A stretch of DNA of 64,000 bases. It comes from Trematomus loennbergii. Taxonomy: Eukaryota; Chordata; Actinopteri; Perciformes; Nototheniidae. Positions 1-13,115 of this stretch are shown here, piece by piece (position 1 is the stretch's first letter; each line of letters opens with the position of its first letter). Position numbers and translations under genes: made by a program. The stretch spans positions 350,001-414,000 of the forward strand of contig JAAOOA010000128.1 in the NCBI GenBank assembly GCA_012861695.1, written 5' to 3'. The notes beneath the pieces were generated by a model. It was not told the origin of the DNA, ran no database searches, and saw only the letters and a list, made by a program, of their open reading frames with translations.

Positions 1-1078
1 TGGAACACATGTTTTGGCGATCGGTAGACCAAAAAATATCGTTACAAAAATGCAGAAACCACCTGCAAGAACATGGAGACCTCCTCTGTGTTTTTGTACC
101 AAGACAAAAAAGGACAAAAAGGTTGAACTGGCTGAGATGTTGTATAGGGAAATGAAGGCTTTATGCACTGAGCAACGTGAAGGGACACCATTTACGCTGT
201 CTACTGTATATATAGATATACAGAGGCCTGGAGACGATGAAGAGCTCTTATATATTTACTTTATTCATCTGACAGTTCCCTTTACGTTTTCTCGAGTCAA
301 TGGTTTCAAATGGTGACAATAAAGTGCCTCATTTTGCATCTCACCAAGGTAAACTGGCACTATAATAACAATAAATAAATACACAAGGCTGTCATGAAAG
401 CTAAAACTGTACGACACATTCTGTCAAGGGACCATTTGAGGAATATAGAATCAATGCAGCGTGAGAAGGACACAGGTAGTAACAAAAGGAGGGGTACCAT
501 TCGTGTTGGTGCCTATGATTGTAGGTTTAAAGGAGATTGTCCAAAGCAATTACATTTTTTTATTGTGTACTACTTTTAATTTTTTTTATATATTTTATTA
601 TTAAATAATACACACTAAGCGAGACCATACAAATCACAACAAGAGACAAAAAAATTGATAACAAGACAAAATAAAATTAGCAGAATCCCCTTACCGAAGC
701 ATAACTAACTAAATATTTCACAAACTATAGCAATTTCTGTGCTGCTGTTTTGAATAGTTTGTAGTGATTATTTTTCCAAAGGTATTTTTCCAAAGGTTTC
801 CAAAGGTCTTTGCAATGTTTTTTTATTTAATTTTGATTCAGAATACATAAACATAATTGTATTTATCTGGGGAAATGTTTTTCTCAAGAACAACCAAAAC
901 AATGTTTCAAGGTTATTAATTGCCATGGTGATTTCCTCTTTCAATAATTATGCAATCAAAAGAAACGTTTTATGGGCTGCATTTGTTTTGAATGATGCCC
1001 TAATCGTATCTGAGACCTGGGTGATGTCGGTTCCAAAAATCTTCAGTGTCAGAATCAAATGACTCCAATCTTTTGACA
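1..1078. other. AT-rich stretch without a recognisable gene
   Basis: The first kilobase is AT-rich with no recognisable protein family. An open frame at 14-316 (+, 100 codons) and another at 394-579 (+, 61 codons) exist. Neither has a domain I recognise, and both lie in sequence with poly-T runs and AATAAA-like strings typical of non-coding DNA. I see no repeat terminus here. Confidence 0.5.
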
Positions 1079-1098
1079 CCTAACCCTAACCCTAACCC
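1079..1098. repeat. short telomere-like (CCCTAA) tract
   Basis: Three consecutive TAACCC hexamers preceded by CC form a C-strand vertebrate telomere-like motif. The tract is only about 20 bp, so it may be chance or a relic of telomerase-mediated break repair. It is not a chromosome end, because ordinary sequence continues on both sides. Confidence 0.6.
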
Positions 1099-2197
1099 AT
1101 CCTTGGTCTGCTCAGCAGTGGAACACATGTTATTTTCCTTATCGGCTAAACAATTGTCCCCGTCTCTAGTAATAGCACTGTTAATTTGTTTTGTGGCTTG
1201 ATTGTTTTGTCAAAATGACCATTTATTCTTGGCAACATTCCTCTAGATGAGGTAATATATTAAAATGTTAATTAAATAACAAAAAGGAAAACAAAAAACA
1301 CACATCGTCCAATGGAAACAAATGGTGCGTTAGTAATGGGCTTTTGATTGCGGTCTGTTCCTCACATACTGTATTGACTTATTGCTTCCTTCTTAACTCA
1401 ATTACGTGATTCATAATCAGAGTTATTGGGCATTAGAGTTAGAAGATGTGCTTCTCCACCCGGAGCGTTGGAAAATGCCTCACTATTCGGCCAGAATCCA
1501 TTCCAAACATTAGAGATGTGTATCAATACTCACAAGTCTCATTAGCAGTTCAAGTGCTTCTGACTGCTTTTCCTCAAACATTTGCATCTCGCCTAATAAA
1601 CCAGCATGCATATTAAAAAGCTCAGAGGGAAGAATACACCCCAGAATGTGCTCATTTAGCTAATATAATCTCAAAATTTTTTTGAGATTTGTAGACATAA
1701 GTGTAGGGAGGGTGTGAAAAGTGTTGTGTTTACAAGCTTGAGTTTTTTCTATACGATGTGAAATCAGTGGCCTCTTCAGCCTGAGTGCCTGGCCTCTGAA
1801 CTAATTAAAATCCATATGCAACTCACTTGTTTGTTCTGCTATATCAACAGCAAGCCAGAGGGGAAAACACAAACAGTATGGCTATAACTTCTAAATCACT
1901 GCATCCCTGCAAAGAGATTAGATTACATGAATTGCATAAAAGGGAAATATTATATGTAAAGTGATTGCAATTTCTTTGCTGCATCATAGTACTTGTGATG
2001 TGTCTCAATTCACGTACTTTGATACTGTTATTATTTGTATTGTCGTAAATGCACAAGTGAGTACTTGGATGGGGCACTCATCACTTACGAAACTTGAAAA
2101 AATGAACTTCTCACACGCAACAACCGCCATCTTGTCTAAATACCGGAAGGTGTGGGATCAGCCGCGATTGAGGTTGCTCGAGGAAACAGCAGAATTA
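1099..2197. other. unannotated AT-rich stretch
   Basis: No gene, transposon terminus or long tandem repeat recognised. Overlapping open frames on both strands at 1844-2299 show no family similarity and carry no coding signal I can see. Confidence 0.5.
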
Positions 2198-2551
2198 TTT
2201 TTTATAATTGTGTTTCTTTTCACTATAGTGGTGTCAAAAATAAGCCACAGTTTGTTTGGGGGGGATAGATACAGTTGTATTGCAAAAGTTGCTATCTAGA
2301 TATCTATCCAACAACGCCAATTGTCCCATCCGTGGAGGTCACAGCAGTCGTGTGGAAATAAACACATTACAAGTGTTTACAGTGTATGACATGGCAGTGC
2401 ACGATATGAGGGCATTTTGTGATAACATTGAATATCCTGATAATGTTATTACTTGCGTAATAAAACATGAATTAAAGTGTACACAGATGCCTTTAGTATA
2501 CTGGTAAAATACAAATGGCACTATAAAGAACAGCGCAATTCTAGTTATACC
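2198..2551 (+). repeat. 350-bp segment duplicated inside a hAT element at 11.66-12.01 kb
   Basis: From the run before TATAATTGTG to CTAGTTATACC this segment is repeated in the same orientation at about 11660-12010. By eye I count about three substitutions and two 1-bp indels, close to 99% identity. The flanks differ completely at both ends. There are no hAT ends around this copy, so it is either the donor of the internal copy or an independent copy of an uncharacterised repeat. The two ends hold a weak imperfect inverted similarity (ATTGTGTTTCTTTT...CTATAGTG against the reverse complement ATTGCGCTGTTCTTTATAGTG), which would fit a small MITE. Confidence 0.85.
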
Positions 2552-3218
2552 CTCACTCGAAAAAACTGTATTTTGTGCAGCCTTATATGAAAGGGTCTCT
2601 GAATACACTTGCTGTACAACTCGCAGTAAAAAGAAGACTGAGTCCAAAGCCTCTCGAGGTTCTAGCTCCTGCACAGTGTGTTCTGAGCCCGGTGGATCGG
2701 AGCCCACTGAACTGGCAGTGTGTGTGCTGAGCCCTGCGCCTTCAGCTGCATACAGTATGTCTATTTATACACTATGTAAACACATACACCTACAGACCAA
2801 TACACACATGAGTATACATGTGAAGTTTGTAATTGTAATTCATGTGTGGCCAAAGTGCAGAACTGCTGAAGTAACATTCGTATGGAGCTACATTACATAA
2901 ACTGTTAACATGATCGCTGGTGTAATATATATATATATATAATATATAATATTTGCCTTTTTAGAATATGATACACTATGTGGTCTAGAGATACTTTATT
3001 TGTCTAACACTATAGTGCAACAGCAGCTTCTTACTGTATGTTTGTTACCATTGGTCTTTGATGATAGAGTGGTGCATGGAAAGTGTAGGCTGCCAGAGTT
3101 AGCATCCCAAGGGCTACCTCCAGAAAACTAAATGGGATTCTTCTGCTGGATTTTGGAATGTTGCAGAAAAAAAGCACACACATTTGTTTACATACTTGCA
3201 TGTTTTCAGAAGCATTAT
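2552..3218. other. unannotated stretch with an (AT)n patch
   Basis: No gene recognised. A short AT dinucleotide patch with an inverted arrangement lies at about 2925-2951. Short open frames on both strands have no recognisable product. Confidence 0.5.
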
Positions 3219-3545
3219 TTCCATATATTAACACCACTTATATAATAAAAGAAAAAAGCTAACGTTAGGCTATAAACAAACATCACGGTTCACTTCACGT
3301 CACCACCGCTAAGCTAAAGGTGACTAATATTTGGCAGGACGATTTTTAGTCATGTTATTTAACCACTTGTTAGCAACAAGTCACGTAAAAGCTTCATAAG
3401 TTAACCAGTATGGTACAACAAAATATTGTACGCTATGTTACCAGACCTTATTTTGGGAATCTTGCAAAAAGCTCACTCAAAAACCCATTGGCTGACAGAA
3501 GACCCTCATTTCAGGGTTTAGGACTCATTCCTGCACCGCTCTAAA
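3219..3545. repeat. interspersed repeat, sister of 46973-47115
   Basis: The start (CCATATATTAACACCAC), an inner block (CACCGCTAAGCTAAAGG) and the end (TTTAGGACTCATTCCTGCAC) all recur in the same order at 46973-47115. The second copy is shorter by internal deletion. No coding capacity is seen, and the shared end suggests a non-autonomous element of unknown class. Confidence 0.65.
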
Positions 3546-5141
3546 CTAGTGTTAAACTGCTTTAAATGCAGTTTGTTTTAATAAATGAGAGTCAATTCTT
3601 TCATTTCGCCTGTGGCCCACCTTTAAGCTCCCATGATGCCTTTCATAAGCCTCAGTATGACACATTCTCTGAGAGATTACTCTTTAATCCATGTGCTAAA
3701 TTGCATAATAATGCAGGCCCACACTACCTATATGAGTATTACATAAAAGTATGATTGAAACACCCACCATCTGGTTACCATGACGTTAGTGGCCCTCGAT
3801 ATGAATAATAACCAACCTTTTTTACAGGAGCTGCTGCACGCAACCTAACACTCTATCTCCTTACACATGGCACTGTGCATGAGCCATTCAAATAACACGT
3901 GGCAAAATCAATCTGAATTGCGTTCGAAATGCAAATATATAATCAAATATATAATCTTTTTGGGTTTTTTAAAACATTTATGGATTACTCCTTCAAGAAT
4001 AACATCTGACTCAAGCTGATGTTAATTTGACAATGTGAAATAAACTTGGAGAATGAAAGCATCATCTGTGATATGAAATGAGATCATTAAAGCTTTATCA
4101 ATAACTGAACTTTGTATTACCTCACCAATGTAGGCAACCATTCGACTAAATCGTTTTTTTTATTTATTATTGCTTCTTTTGTCAAATATTTAACTTTTAT
4201 TTTATTTTATTGTTTTGACTATTTTTGTTTTCATGTGTTGGCACAAATTAATGAATGTCTATGTGACAAATTAACATAATTACATTTAAAACGGTAAAGT
4301 TATAGGCACACGTTCAAAAATATCTAATACCTAGACCAAACTAGTTTCCCGTTAACTTAACTTAAATAATATTTGATGTTTGTGGTGAGACAACTCAGGG
4401 TAAATCATTTGTTTTCGCAGACTGGTCATTTTGCGATTTTGGTCTTATTTTGTGAAACATTTCCTTTTGTCCGACTAGCGAAAATAAATGACACATTGAA
4501 GTGTTTATTTAACTAACTTTGTGTCTGGAAATTCCTCCAAGTTATATATGAGGTATTTATTTAAGAAAATACAAACATTTGGTTTTAGGTTTTTTTTCTC
4601 CAAAATGTTAAGCAAAAAACTCCATGACACAACTCTGGGATTCCTATCTATATTCTAAGCACATTTTTTGAAAATGGTTTGACTATTTATCACTCATAGC
4701 CTGACTTAAGTAATTTTGTCCTGAAAATATGCCCATTTGTTTTGATGGCTTTTGACTTTTTATCGAAAAGATATCAGACATCCCCTCTGGTAAACCTTTG
4801 ACTATAAAAAGTTAACCACACATAATAAAAAAAGTGTCCACGATTCTGTTGTCCGAATGTATGCAAAGTACAACTCAATTAACAAGATAATGCCTCATTT
4901 GCATATTCAAACATATATTCAAATATAGAATATCATAACACTTTTAAAACTGAAAATAATTTTCTGTATATGAGTAATCATCTAAGGAAGTTTTATGTCA
5001 TTAGTGTTTAGCTATTTCCTGTTTGAGAACCAGAAACTATTCTTATCCAGGCCATAAACTTTATCTACTTAAACCAAATCTAAATGGCAAGAACAGTAAG
5101 ACCTCTTGTTCATTTGAGACAGTGCTGGTATTTCTGCCTGG
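3546..5141. other. AT-rich stretch, nothing recognised
   Basis: About 1.6 kb of strongly AT-rich sequence with frequent stops in all frames. I see no repeat termini, tandem arrays or coding signal. Confidence 0.55.
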
Positions 5142-5173
5142 GTGTTTTCTGTCTTTCTTTCTGTCGTAACACT

Positions 5174-5467
5174 TTACTTTAACCCAGCTGGTTGCATTAT
5201 ATTGGCTGAGGCAGGGCCGAGCTGCCTGCCAGATAGTGATGTAATTACATTGTTAACAGTCATTGTGTCAGGCGGTGTGAGCCGAACACAGGTCGTAGCC
5301 TTTACCTCGCTCGCTTTCCGTGATGACATTACGCCGGCTCTACCTAGCTCTCTCGTTGTGCCGCTGTCATCGAGGCGGACACTGAAGGCTTGCCGTGGTG
5401 ACAGTGACTGCGCTTCTGGTTTAAAGGCATTCGACTCCCAACTTATACTGCTGTCCTCTCTATCCAT
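5174..5467 (-). other. GC-richer stretch open on both strands; candidate exon, unproven
   Basis: This is the longest low-complexity-free region open on both strands: 97 codons on the minus strand (starting MDREDSSISWES) and 135 codons on the plus strand (5142-5549). It is visibly richer in G+C and CpG than its neighbours. On the minus strand a donor-like GAG|GTAAAG interrupts the frame, which would fit a first coding exon, but the ATG context is weak and I recognise no family. It could equally be unconstrained GC-rich DNA or a conserved non-coding element. Confidence 0.15.
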
Positions 5468-5584
5468 GGATCTGTTTGTCTCGCTGACATTACATTTGCC
5501 CTTGCGTTTTGTTGCTGGTGTCAGGATGTGTCATGTCTCTTTGATATAAAACTTCCCATACCTGTCTTTGCTTTTTTCAGTAGG

Positions 5585-6367
5585 GTGATATCTAGGGATG
5601 CTCCGATCGATCTCGGCCGATCGATATCGGCGATACTCACTCTCTGCCGATCGATCGGTGCAGTCTAAAAATGCTGATCGCGAGAGCCAATCGCATGACG
5701 TAAAATGATGATGTAAAATACATGACACTTTTCTCTGTGCGCGGCAAAACAAGCTCGCCAAAATGGCTTCACCAGTCTGGCAGTATTTTAAGTGTCCAAA
5801 AATGACAATAAAATAGCGGTATGCAACGTGTGTGAAGCAGAAATCCTGCAGCTCCACCCGCTGTGACGGACCGGTGAGCGGAGCAGAACACACATTAAGA
5901 GTTAGACCTAACACACTTAGCCATTTGATCTACCTCTGGAACAAGCTAAACTAGTTATAAATATTTATTCTTCACTGTCGGGTCACTCATTACTGGATCA
6001 GTGAGCTGCATGAGACGGATACTGACAGGCTGTCAGAGAGAGAGAGAGGGGAGAGAGAGAGAGAGAGGGAGAGAGGGAGGGAGAGAGAGAGGGGGAGAGA
6101 GGAAAAGAGAGCGCTTCCGCTCATTTCTCCCGTGTTATTATCCCAAGTGAATGTAAACTTGAATAATGTACTTCATTTGAATGTAATAATTATGTTGGTT
6201 GTTGTTTGTGGAAGCGCCAGTGAATGAGCCCCATTAACTGAGTTTTAAACATCACTTTAAATGGAAGATCCCCATAGGCCCCGCCCACTCGATCGGATCG
6301 GTATCGGCCGATACTGATTCCGGCGATCGGCCCCAAAATTGGCGATCGGAGCATCCCTAGTGATATC
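5585..6367. mobile_element. non-autonomous hAT element (TAGGGATGCTCC family), complete
   Basis: The element body is 5593-6359 (767 bp). It begins TAGGGATGCTCCGATC and ends with the exact inverse, GATCGGAGCATCCCTA. It is flanked by a perfect 8-bp direct repeat GTGATATC at 5585-5592 and 6360-6367, the target duplication size of hAT elements. Both ends are rich in CGATC/GATCGG subterminal repeats. No transposase is encoded, so it must have moved in trans. Its right half is about 95% identical, in inverse orientation, to 11398-11660. Confidence 0.95.
6038..6110. repeat. impure (GA)n microsatellite inside the hAT element
   Basis: A GA-rich tract interrupted by GGG triplets lies in the middle of the 5593-6359 element. 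In the sister at 11.4 kb the homology stops next to this point, so the tract is close to a rearrangement breakpoint. Confidence 0.85.
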
Positions 6368-6557
6368 AGAAGTTTGTGTCGCTAATGGTTAGTAAATAAT
6401 CTTATACTATTTTTCTATCCATCTGTGCTGTGTCAATTCAGATAATCTTCTTGGTACACTGCCATGTCGTGCACTCAAAACACTTATGCAGTACATTTCA
6501 ACAGTGTAGCGTTGTTTTAAATTGCACACGTCTCCTGGAAGTTACCATCGCCGATGT

Positions 6558-6579
6558 TAGCTAGTTAGCTAACTAGCTA
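6558..6579. repeat. 22-bp perfect palindrome of TAGC/TAGT motifs
   Basis: Half-site TAGCTAGTTAG followed directly by its reverse complement gives a 22-bp perfect palindrome with no loop, in a longer TAGC-rich patch. It may just be a simple-sequence effect; strings of GCTAGCTA are frequent in fish intergenic DNA. Confidence 0.8.
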
Positions 6580-6734
6580 GCTAGCAACAATCGCTCACGA
6601 TACCAATCATTACAGACGGCATTACAGATTAAGCCTATAAATGAATAGTGACTCCTTTTTAACACCTAACCATATTATGGCATATTATGGAGAAGCGCTC
6701 AGCGTTCCATACTTAACTTTTTAACAGAGTACAC

Positions 6735-6857
6735 TAGGGATGCTCCGATCAATCGGCCGCCGATCAATATCGGCCGATATTCACTCTCTGCCGATCGATA
6801 GGTGCTCTCTATAAATGCCGATCGGGAGAGCCAATCACATGACGTAAAATACATGGT
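6735..6857 (+). mobile_element. truncated hAT element, left end only
   Basis: It starts TAGGGATGCTCCGATCAATC and follows the left arm of the 5593 element through the block ending GACGTAAAATACATG, after which homology stops. No right inverted repeat or target duplication is present, so this is a fragment of the same family about 380 bp downstream of the complete copy. Confidence 0.85.
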
Positions 6858-7911
6858 CCAACCAACATGCAATAAAAAATACACCTAAGAAATCTCTGGA
6901 GGGGAATAGAGATCTGACTGGGACAAATGTAAATGCAGTTTGCCTTCAGTTACCATCCAAATATCATAAACCTGTAGCCCGCAGAGACGGAATAAGGACA
7001 GGAAGTAAGCATCAGATACTGTTCTAGGTCAAATAAATGAAAAAGGATGAATGGTAAAAATATCATTTGTTTTGATGTGGGAGGATGTGTTTCAAGTCTG
7101 TATTGTGTGTGCAGGAGTTTGGAAGTAATCCAACAAGATGGATCAAAGAGAAACTAAAAGCTGAATGTAAATCTGGAGACACATTGTAAGATCTAGTTAC
7201 ATCTGGCTAAAGCAAAGATACATGTCTCATAGGGATGTCACATTACTAGATATTCAGTAGTCGAACAATACCAGTCAAAGTCCACGATTCTCAAAGTAGC
7301 ATCTACCTTTCTTTATGAAGCTGGGTGTTAAATGTAAATCATTTTAGGAAGATATTACAAAAGATGTTCAATTAATGGCAAATGAAGATTGAATCTGCGA
7401 ATCTGGGGATATTTGAACTCAACCAATATTTGTATTCTAACAAAATGTTTTTCATTAGTTAATAATTGTTGGCTTTAACTGTCTATTTACATGGGTATTA
7501 TAATAATCAGTTGGGTCTTTTTAAATACCTTTCATAATTATGTTTTCCACAAACAGTTTAAACAGATAACAAATTAACAGCATAAACAAAGAGTTATAAA
7601 CACAGACTTAATTTATTAAAATAACTTTCAACTTATTATTATAAAGCATTACCAAAACGTGGAATTAAAAGCCTATTTACTTACTATAGGTTGGGGGGTT
7701 CTAAAAAACCCTCCCATGTACTTTATCAACTGATAATGTTGTATTTGCCCACAAGACATAGAGTAAGCATACACAATATAGTTTCTTTTAGGGACCTATT
7801 TTTTCCCAAATTCATCAGAGATCCCGAGTTCCCAAGCTTCAGACAATGTCACCTTCTCATATACTCAGCGGTAGAAACTAAGTAACTGGGGCATAACCTT
7901 GAATTAAACTA
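6858..7911. other. unannotated AT-rich stretch
   Basis: No gene recognised. A TAGGGATGTCACATTACTAG string at about 7231 resembles a degraded hAT end, but no partner end is seen. The 64-codon frame at 7691 has no recognisable features. Confidence 0.45.
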
Positions 7912-7940
7912 CTGTGTGTGTGTGTGCGTGTGCGTGTGCG

Positions 7941-7975
<35 letters not shown>

Positions 7976-8107
7976 GTGCGCACAACTGTGGGGCTATTTG
8001 TCATGTCTGTCTGCATGTGTGTGTGGGTGATTAATCAGAGCAGAGCTACATTACAAATAAGCACAGAAAACAAACACACACACACACCACACACACACAC
8101 ACACACA

Positions 8108-8146
<39 letters not shown>

Positions 8147-8168
8147 ACACACACACACACACACACAT
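7912..8168. repeat. paired (GT)n and (CA)n microsatellites
   Basis: An interrupted (GT)n tract at about 7912-7980 is followed, after roughly 90 bp of unique sequence, by an interrupted (CA)n tract at about 8075-8168. The two tracts are inverted relative to each other and could pair as a long hairpin. The apparent protein across them is read-through. Confidence 0.9.
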
Positions 8169-10507
<2,339 letters not shown>

Positions 10508-11389
10508 TTAACCTGTTAACCCCTGAGCCTGTTTTACAGGTCTCAGGCTCGAAAATGACATTCCCAGAACAAATGACTATATCTTCACTTCTAAAAGGGT
10601 AAATTAATAATCTTTATTCTCAAAGTAATGATAAACCTGTGAGTTGGATGTAGAAAAGTCAGAATCAATATAGATGTTTTTTATTTTAAAGTAAATTCAG
10701 ATTGAACATAGTAAAAAAATGTAAATTATCGTGTCCGTCCAAAAGAAACCCATTACTTATAGTGACAACCACCCTTACATTATGGGTTAGTAGACTACAA
10801 GCTTTAGGAATCCAAACTATAACATATAATAAGTACCCGTATCAAGATTGATGCAAAACAAGTGATATTTGACCTTCTGGGGTCATTTGGGTGCATTTTC
10901 CATATCTCTGGCCCCCTCGATCGATTTTGATGATTGACATCTCTTTTGAACCGTTAGAGCCAATAGAATCGAGAAAGAGTTCCTCAAATCCATCTAAACA
11001 TTACCCATTGGTGAATGAGTGATGCGTAGCCAGAATGCCCCAAACCGGAAGCTGGGTTGTAGCTCTAATGGTGCTTATAACAGCTAATATGAAATCTCAG
11101 TTTTTGACAAAAATGGAAGGATGGATTATCAGAAATCATTTCAAAGTGACACAGACACATTGGATTAACCTTCAGCAGCATTTTTATCCTTTTAATGCCA
11201 TTGAACACAACTTTTGATCAGAAAATCCGCAAAGGTAAGACTATTTTCCATTTTTGCTCCGTAAAGCTAGGTCGTGTGATGTCTGGGTTTGCCTCCCCTG
11301 CCGCGAGTTTTGACCGCACAGTGATGATACTAATACCTCTAGAGTCTGTGGAATCTCAGCTATATAGCTGATATCTTGTTTGTGCAGAT

Positions 11390-12045
11390 CCGATAAGTAG
11401 GGATGCTACGATCGCCGATTTTGGGGCAATCGCCAATCGCTGGAATCAGTATCGGCCGATACCGATCCGATCGAGTGGGCGGGGCCTATGGGGATCTTCT
11501 ATTTAAAGTGATGTTTAAAACTCAGTTAATGGGGCTCATTCACTGGCGCTTCCACAAACAACAACCAACATAATTATTACATTCAAATGAAGTACATTAT
11601 TCAAGTTTACATTAACTTTGGATAATAACACGGGAGAAATGAGCGGAAGCGCTCTCTTTTTTTTATAATTGTGTTTCTTTTCACTATAGTGGTGTCAAAA
11701 ATAAGCCACAGTTTTTTTGGGGGGGATAGATACAGTTGTATTGCAAAAGTTGCTATCTAGATATCTATCCAACACGCCAATTGTCCCATCCGTGGAGGTC
11801 ACAGCAGTCGTGTGGAAATAAACACATTACAAGTGTTTACAGTGTATGACATGGCAGTGCACGATATGAGGGCATTTTGTGATAACATTGAATATCCTGA
11901 TAATGTTATTACTTCCGTGATAAAACATGATTAAAGTGTACACAGATGCCTTTAGTATACTGGTAAAATACAAATGGCACTATAAAGAACAGCGCAATTC
12001 TAGTTATACCGGCGGCCGATCGATCGGAGCATCCCTACCGATAAG
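11390..12045. mobile_element. non-autonomous hAT element nested in the piggyBac-like copy, with replaced interior
   Basis: The body is 11398-12037 (640 bp), starting TAGGGATGCTACGATC and ending GATCGGAGCATCCCTA. It is flanked by a perfect 8-bp duplication CCGATAAG at 11390-11397 and 12038-12045. The left 260 bp match the inverse of 6100-6359. The rest of the sister's interior, about 480 bp, is absent and replaced by about 350 bp almost identical to 2198-2551. Only about 27 bp of hAT sequence (GGCGGCCGATC onward) remains at the right end. The piggyBac-like copy B shows the uninterrupted site near 31218-31235. Confidence 0.95.
11660..12010 (+). repeat. captured copy of the 2198-2551 segment
   Basis: Same orientation as the copy at 2198-2551, with about three substitutions and two 1-bp indels. 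It begins in a T run next to CGCTCTC and ends at CTAGTTATACC, where the hAT terminus starts. A hAT carrying foreign sequence between intact ends would mobilise that sequence as cargo. Confidence 0.85.
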
Positions 12046-12260
12046 TAATAAAGTATTTCTACCGTGAGTTCTGTGCTAAGTGCGTTAGCATTTTTTCGCT
12101 CAGGGTTAATTTAGACGCTTCTTGTGAGACTTGTGTTTTGTTTCGGTAAAAATGGTTCGTATCTTCAGTTAGCTGAGTTTCTTCCCGTTAAGTGGGTATG
12201 ATACATTAATAGGTTGTTAAATGTTAAGAAGCCCTGAGACACAGTTTCGTGAACAAAGAA

Positions 12261-12950
12261 AAGCCTGGCACATTTTAACAGCCCTTTGAGTTTTAAATCT
12301 GCGTGGCTGTTGTGTGTAACCGTGACAGAATGTGAAGCACGACTTTGCAAGAAAATAAATCATCAAACACCTTCCTCGGACAAATGACAAACTGAACAAA
12401 CTTGCAGTCCAGTGGGAATTTAACGCAGGGGATAACACGTTACAATTCAGCCAATAATTGGTCCAGTTTGGCGTTCAGAGGCGACTGGCATCTTGTGTGA
12501 AATCTGGCCTCTATTGATGGTATCACAATGGCAGAAAAAGTGACGATCATCTGTGAATGTGCATTTTGGGTCAGCAATGGAATATAATAAGTTTGGTGCA
12601 TATTCAAACAGCTCTGGAATTATAACTTTAGCTTATGTTTGAACCCTTCTATACCTAAACTTCATCAATGTGACAGGAGTATAACTATGAGAAAACATTA
12701 TTTGTAATTGATTCAAATAAAATGTATTGTTGCTTCCTATTATTGTCATCCATAGTATCTGTATTTGTAATAGTATTGAGAGAAATAAGGGAAAACCAAA
12801 TGGTCTGAAATAGTTGTGTGCAACAGGGCGAAGTAACACTCGCCTCACTAAAGATGGTGACTTACAGGAATACAAGATTCTAACATTGTTGTCCAAATAC
12901 CTCATAATGTCTCTTTGTATTATAATGAAGCATTTGATTTGATTCAGTGT
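12261..12950. other. unannotated stretch
   Basis: No gene or repeat terminus recognised. Minus-strand frames at 12165-12438 cover the piggyBac-like tail and its flank and are chance frames. Confidence 0.5.
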
Positions 12951-12954
12951 TTAT

Positions 12955-13115
12955 TTATTGTTTTGGTATAAAAAGTACAAGATTTGCCTACAAAATCTAG
13001 TGGAGTTAAAGTAAAGAGTAGCATTATTTGAAAATACTCGTGGTTTTTGGATAAGGTACAGTACTTGAGTAAATGTGCTTAGTAACATTCCAAGATCAAC
13101 ATTTGTAACTTTCAA
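12955..13115. repeat. probable interspersed repeat (GTACTTGAGTAAATG type)
   Basis: The block GGAGTTAAAGTAAAGAGTAG ... ACAGTACTTGAGTAAATG ... AGTAACATTCCA resembles a motif I associate with a widespread fish interspersed repeat. Boundaries and class cannot be set from one copy. A weaker echo (AAGTACTTTTACTGTGTAC) is at about 63308. Confidence 0.4.

Larger units (their letters stand above)
10508..12260 (+). mobile_element. piggyBac-like TTAA element, copy A, split by a hAT insertion
   Basis: The left end is TTAACCTGTTAACCCCTGAG, matching the ends at 31590 and 41938. The interior follows those copies through the block with GATGGATTATCAGAAATC. It is then interrupted by the hAT at 11398-12037 and resumes with TTTCTACCGTGAGT and the GCCCTGAGACACAGTTTCGTG block near the right end. 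The terminal CTTAACAGGTTAA is degraded or missing, so the right boundary is approximate. No transposase is encoded. Confidence 0.8.

Noticed and set aside
14..316. 100-codon frame at the window start as a partial gene
   Set aside because: No family recognised; charged, low-complexity start and AT-rich context fit chance.
1079..1098. Chromosome end
   Set aside because: Only three hexamers, with ordinary sequence on both sides.
6558..6579. Palindrome as a regulatory operator
   Set aside because: Strings of TAGC/GCTA are common in this DNA; there is no evidence of a bound factor.
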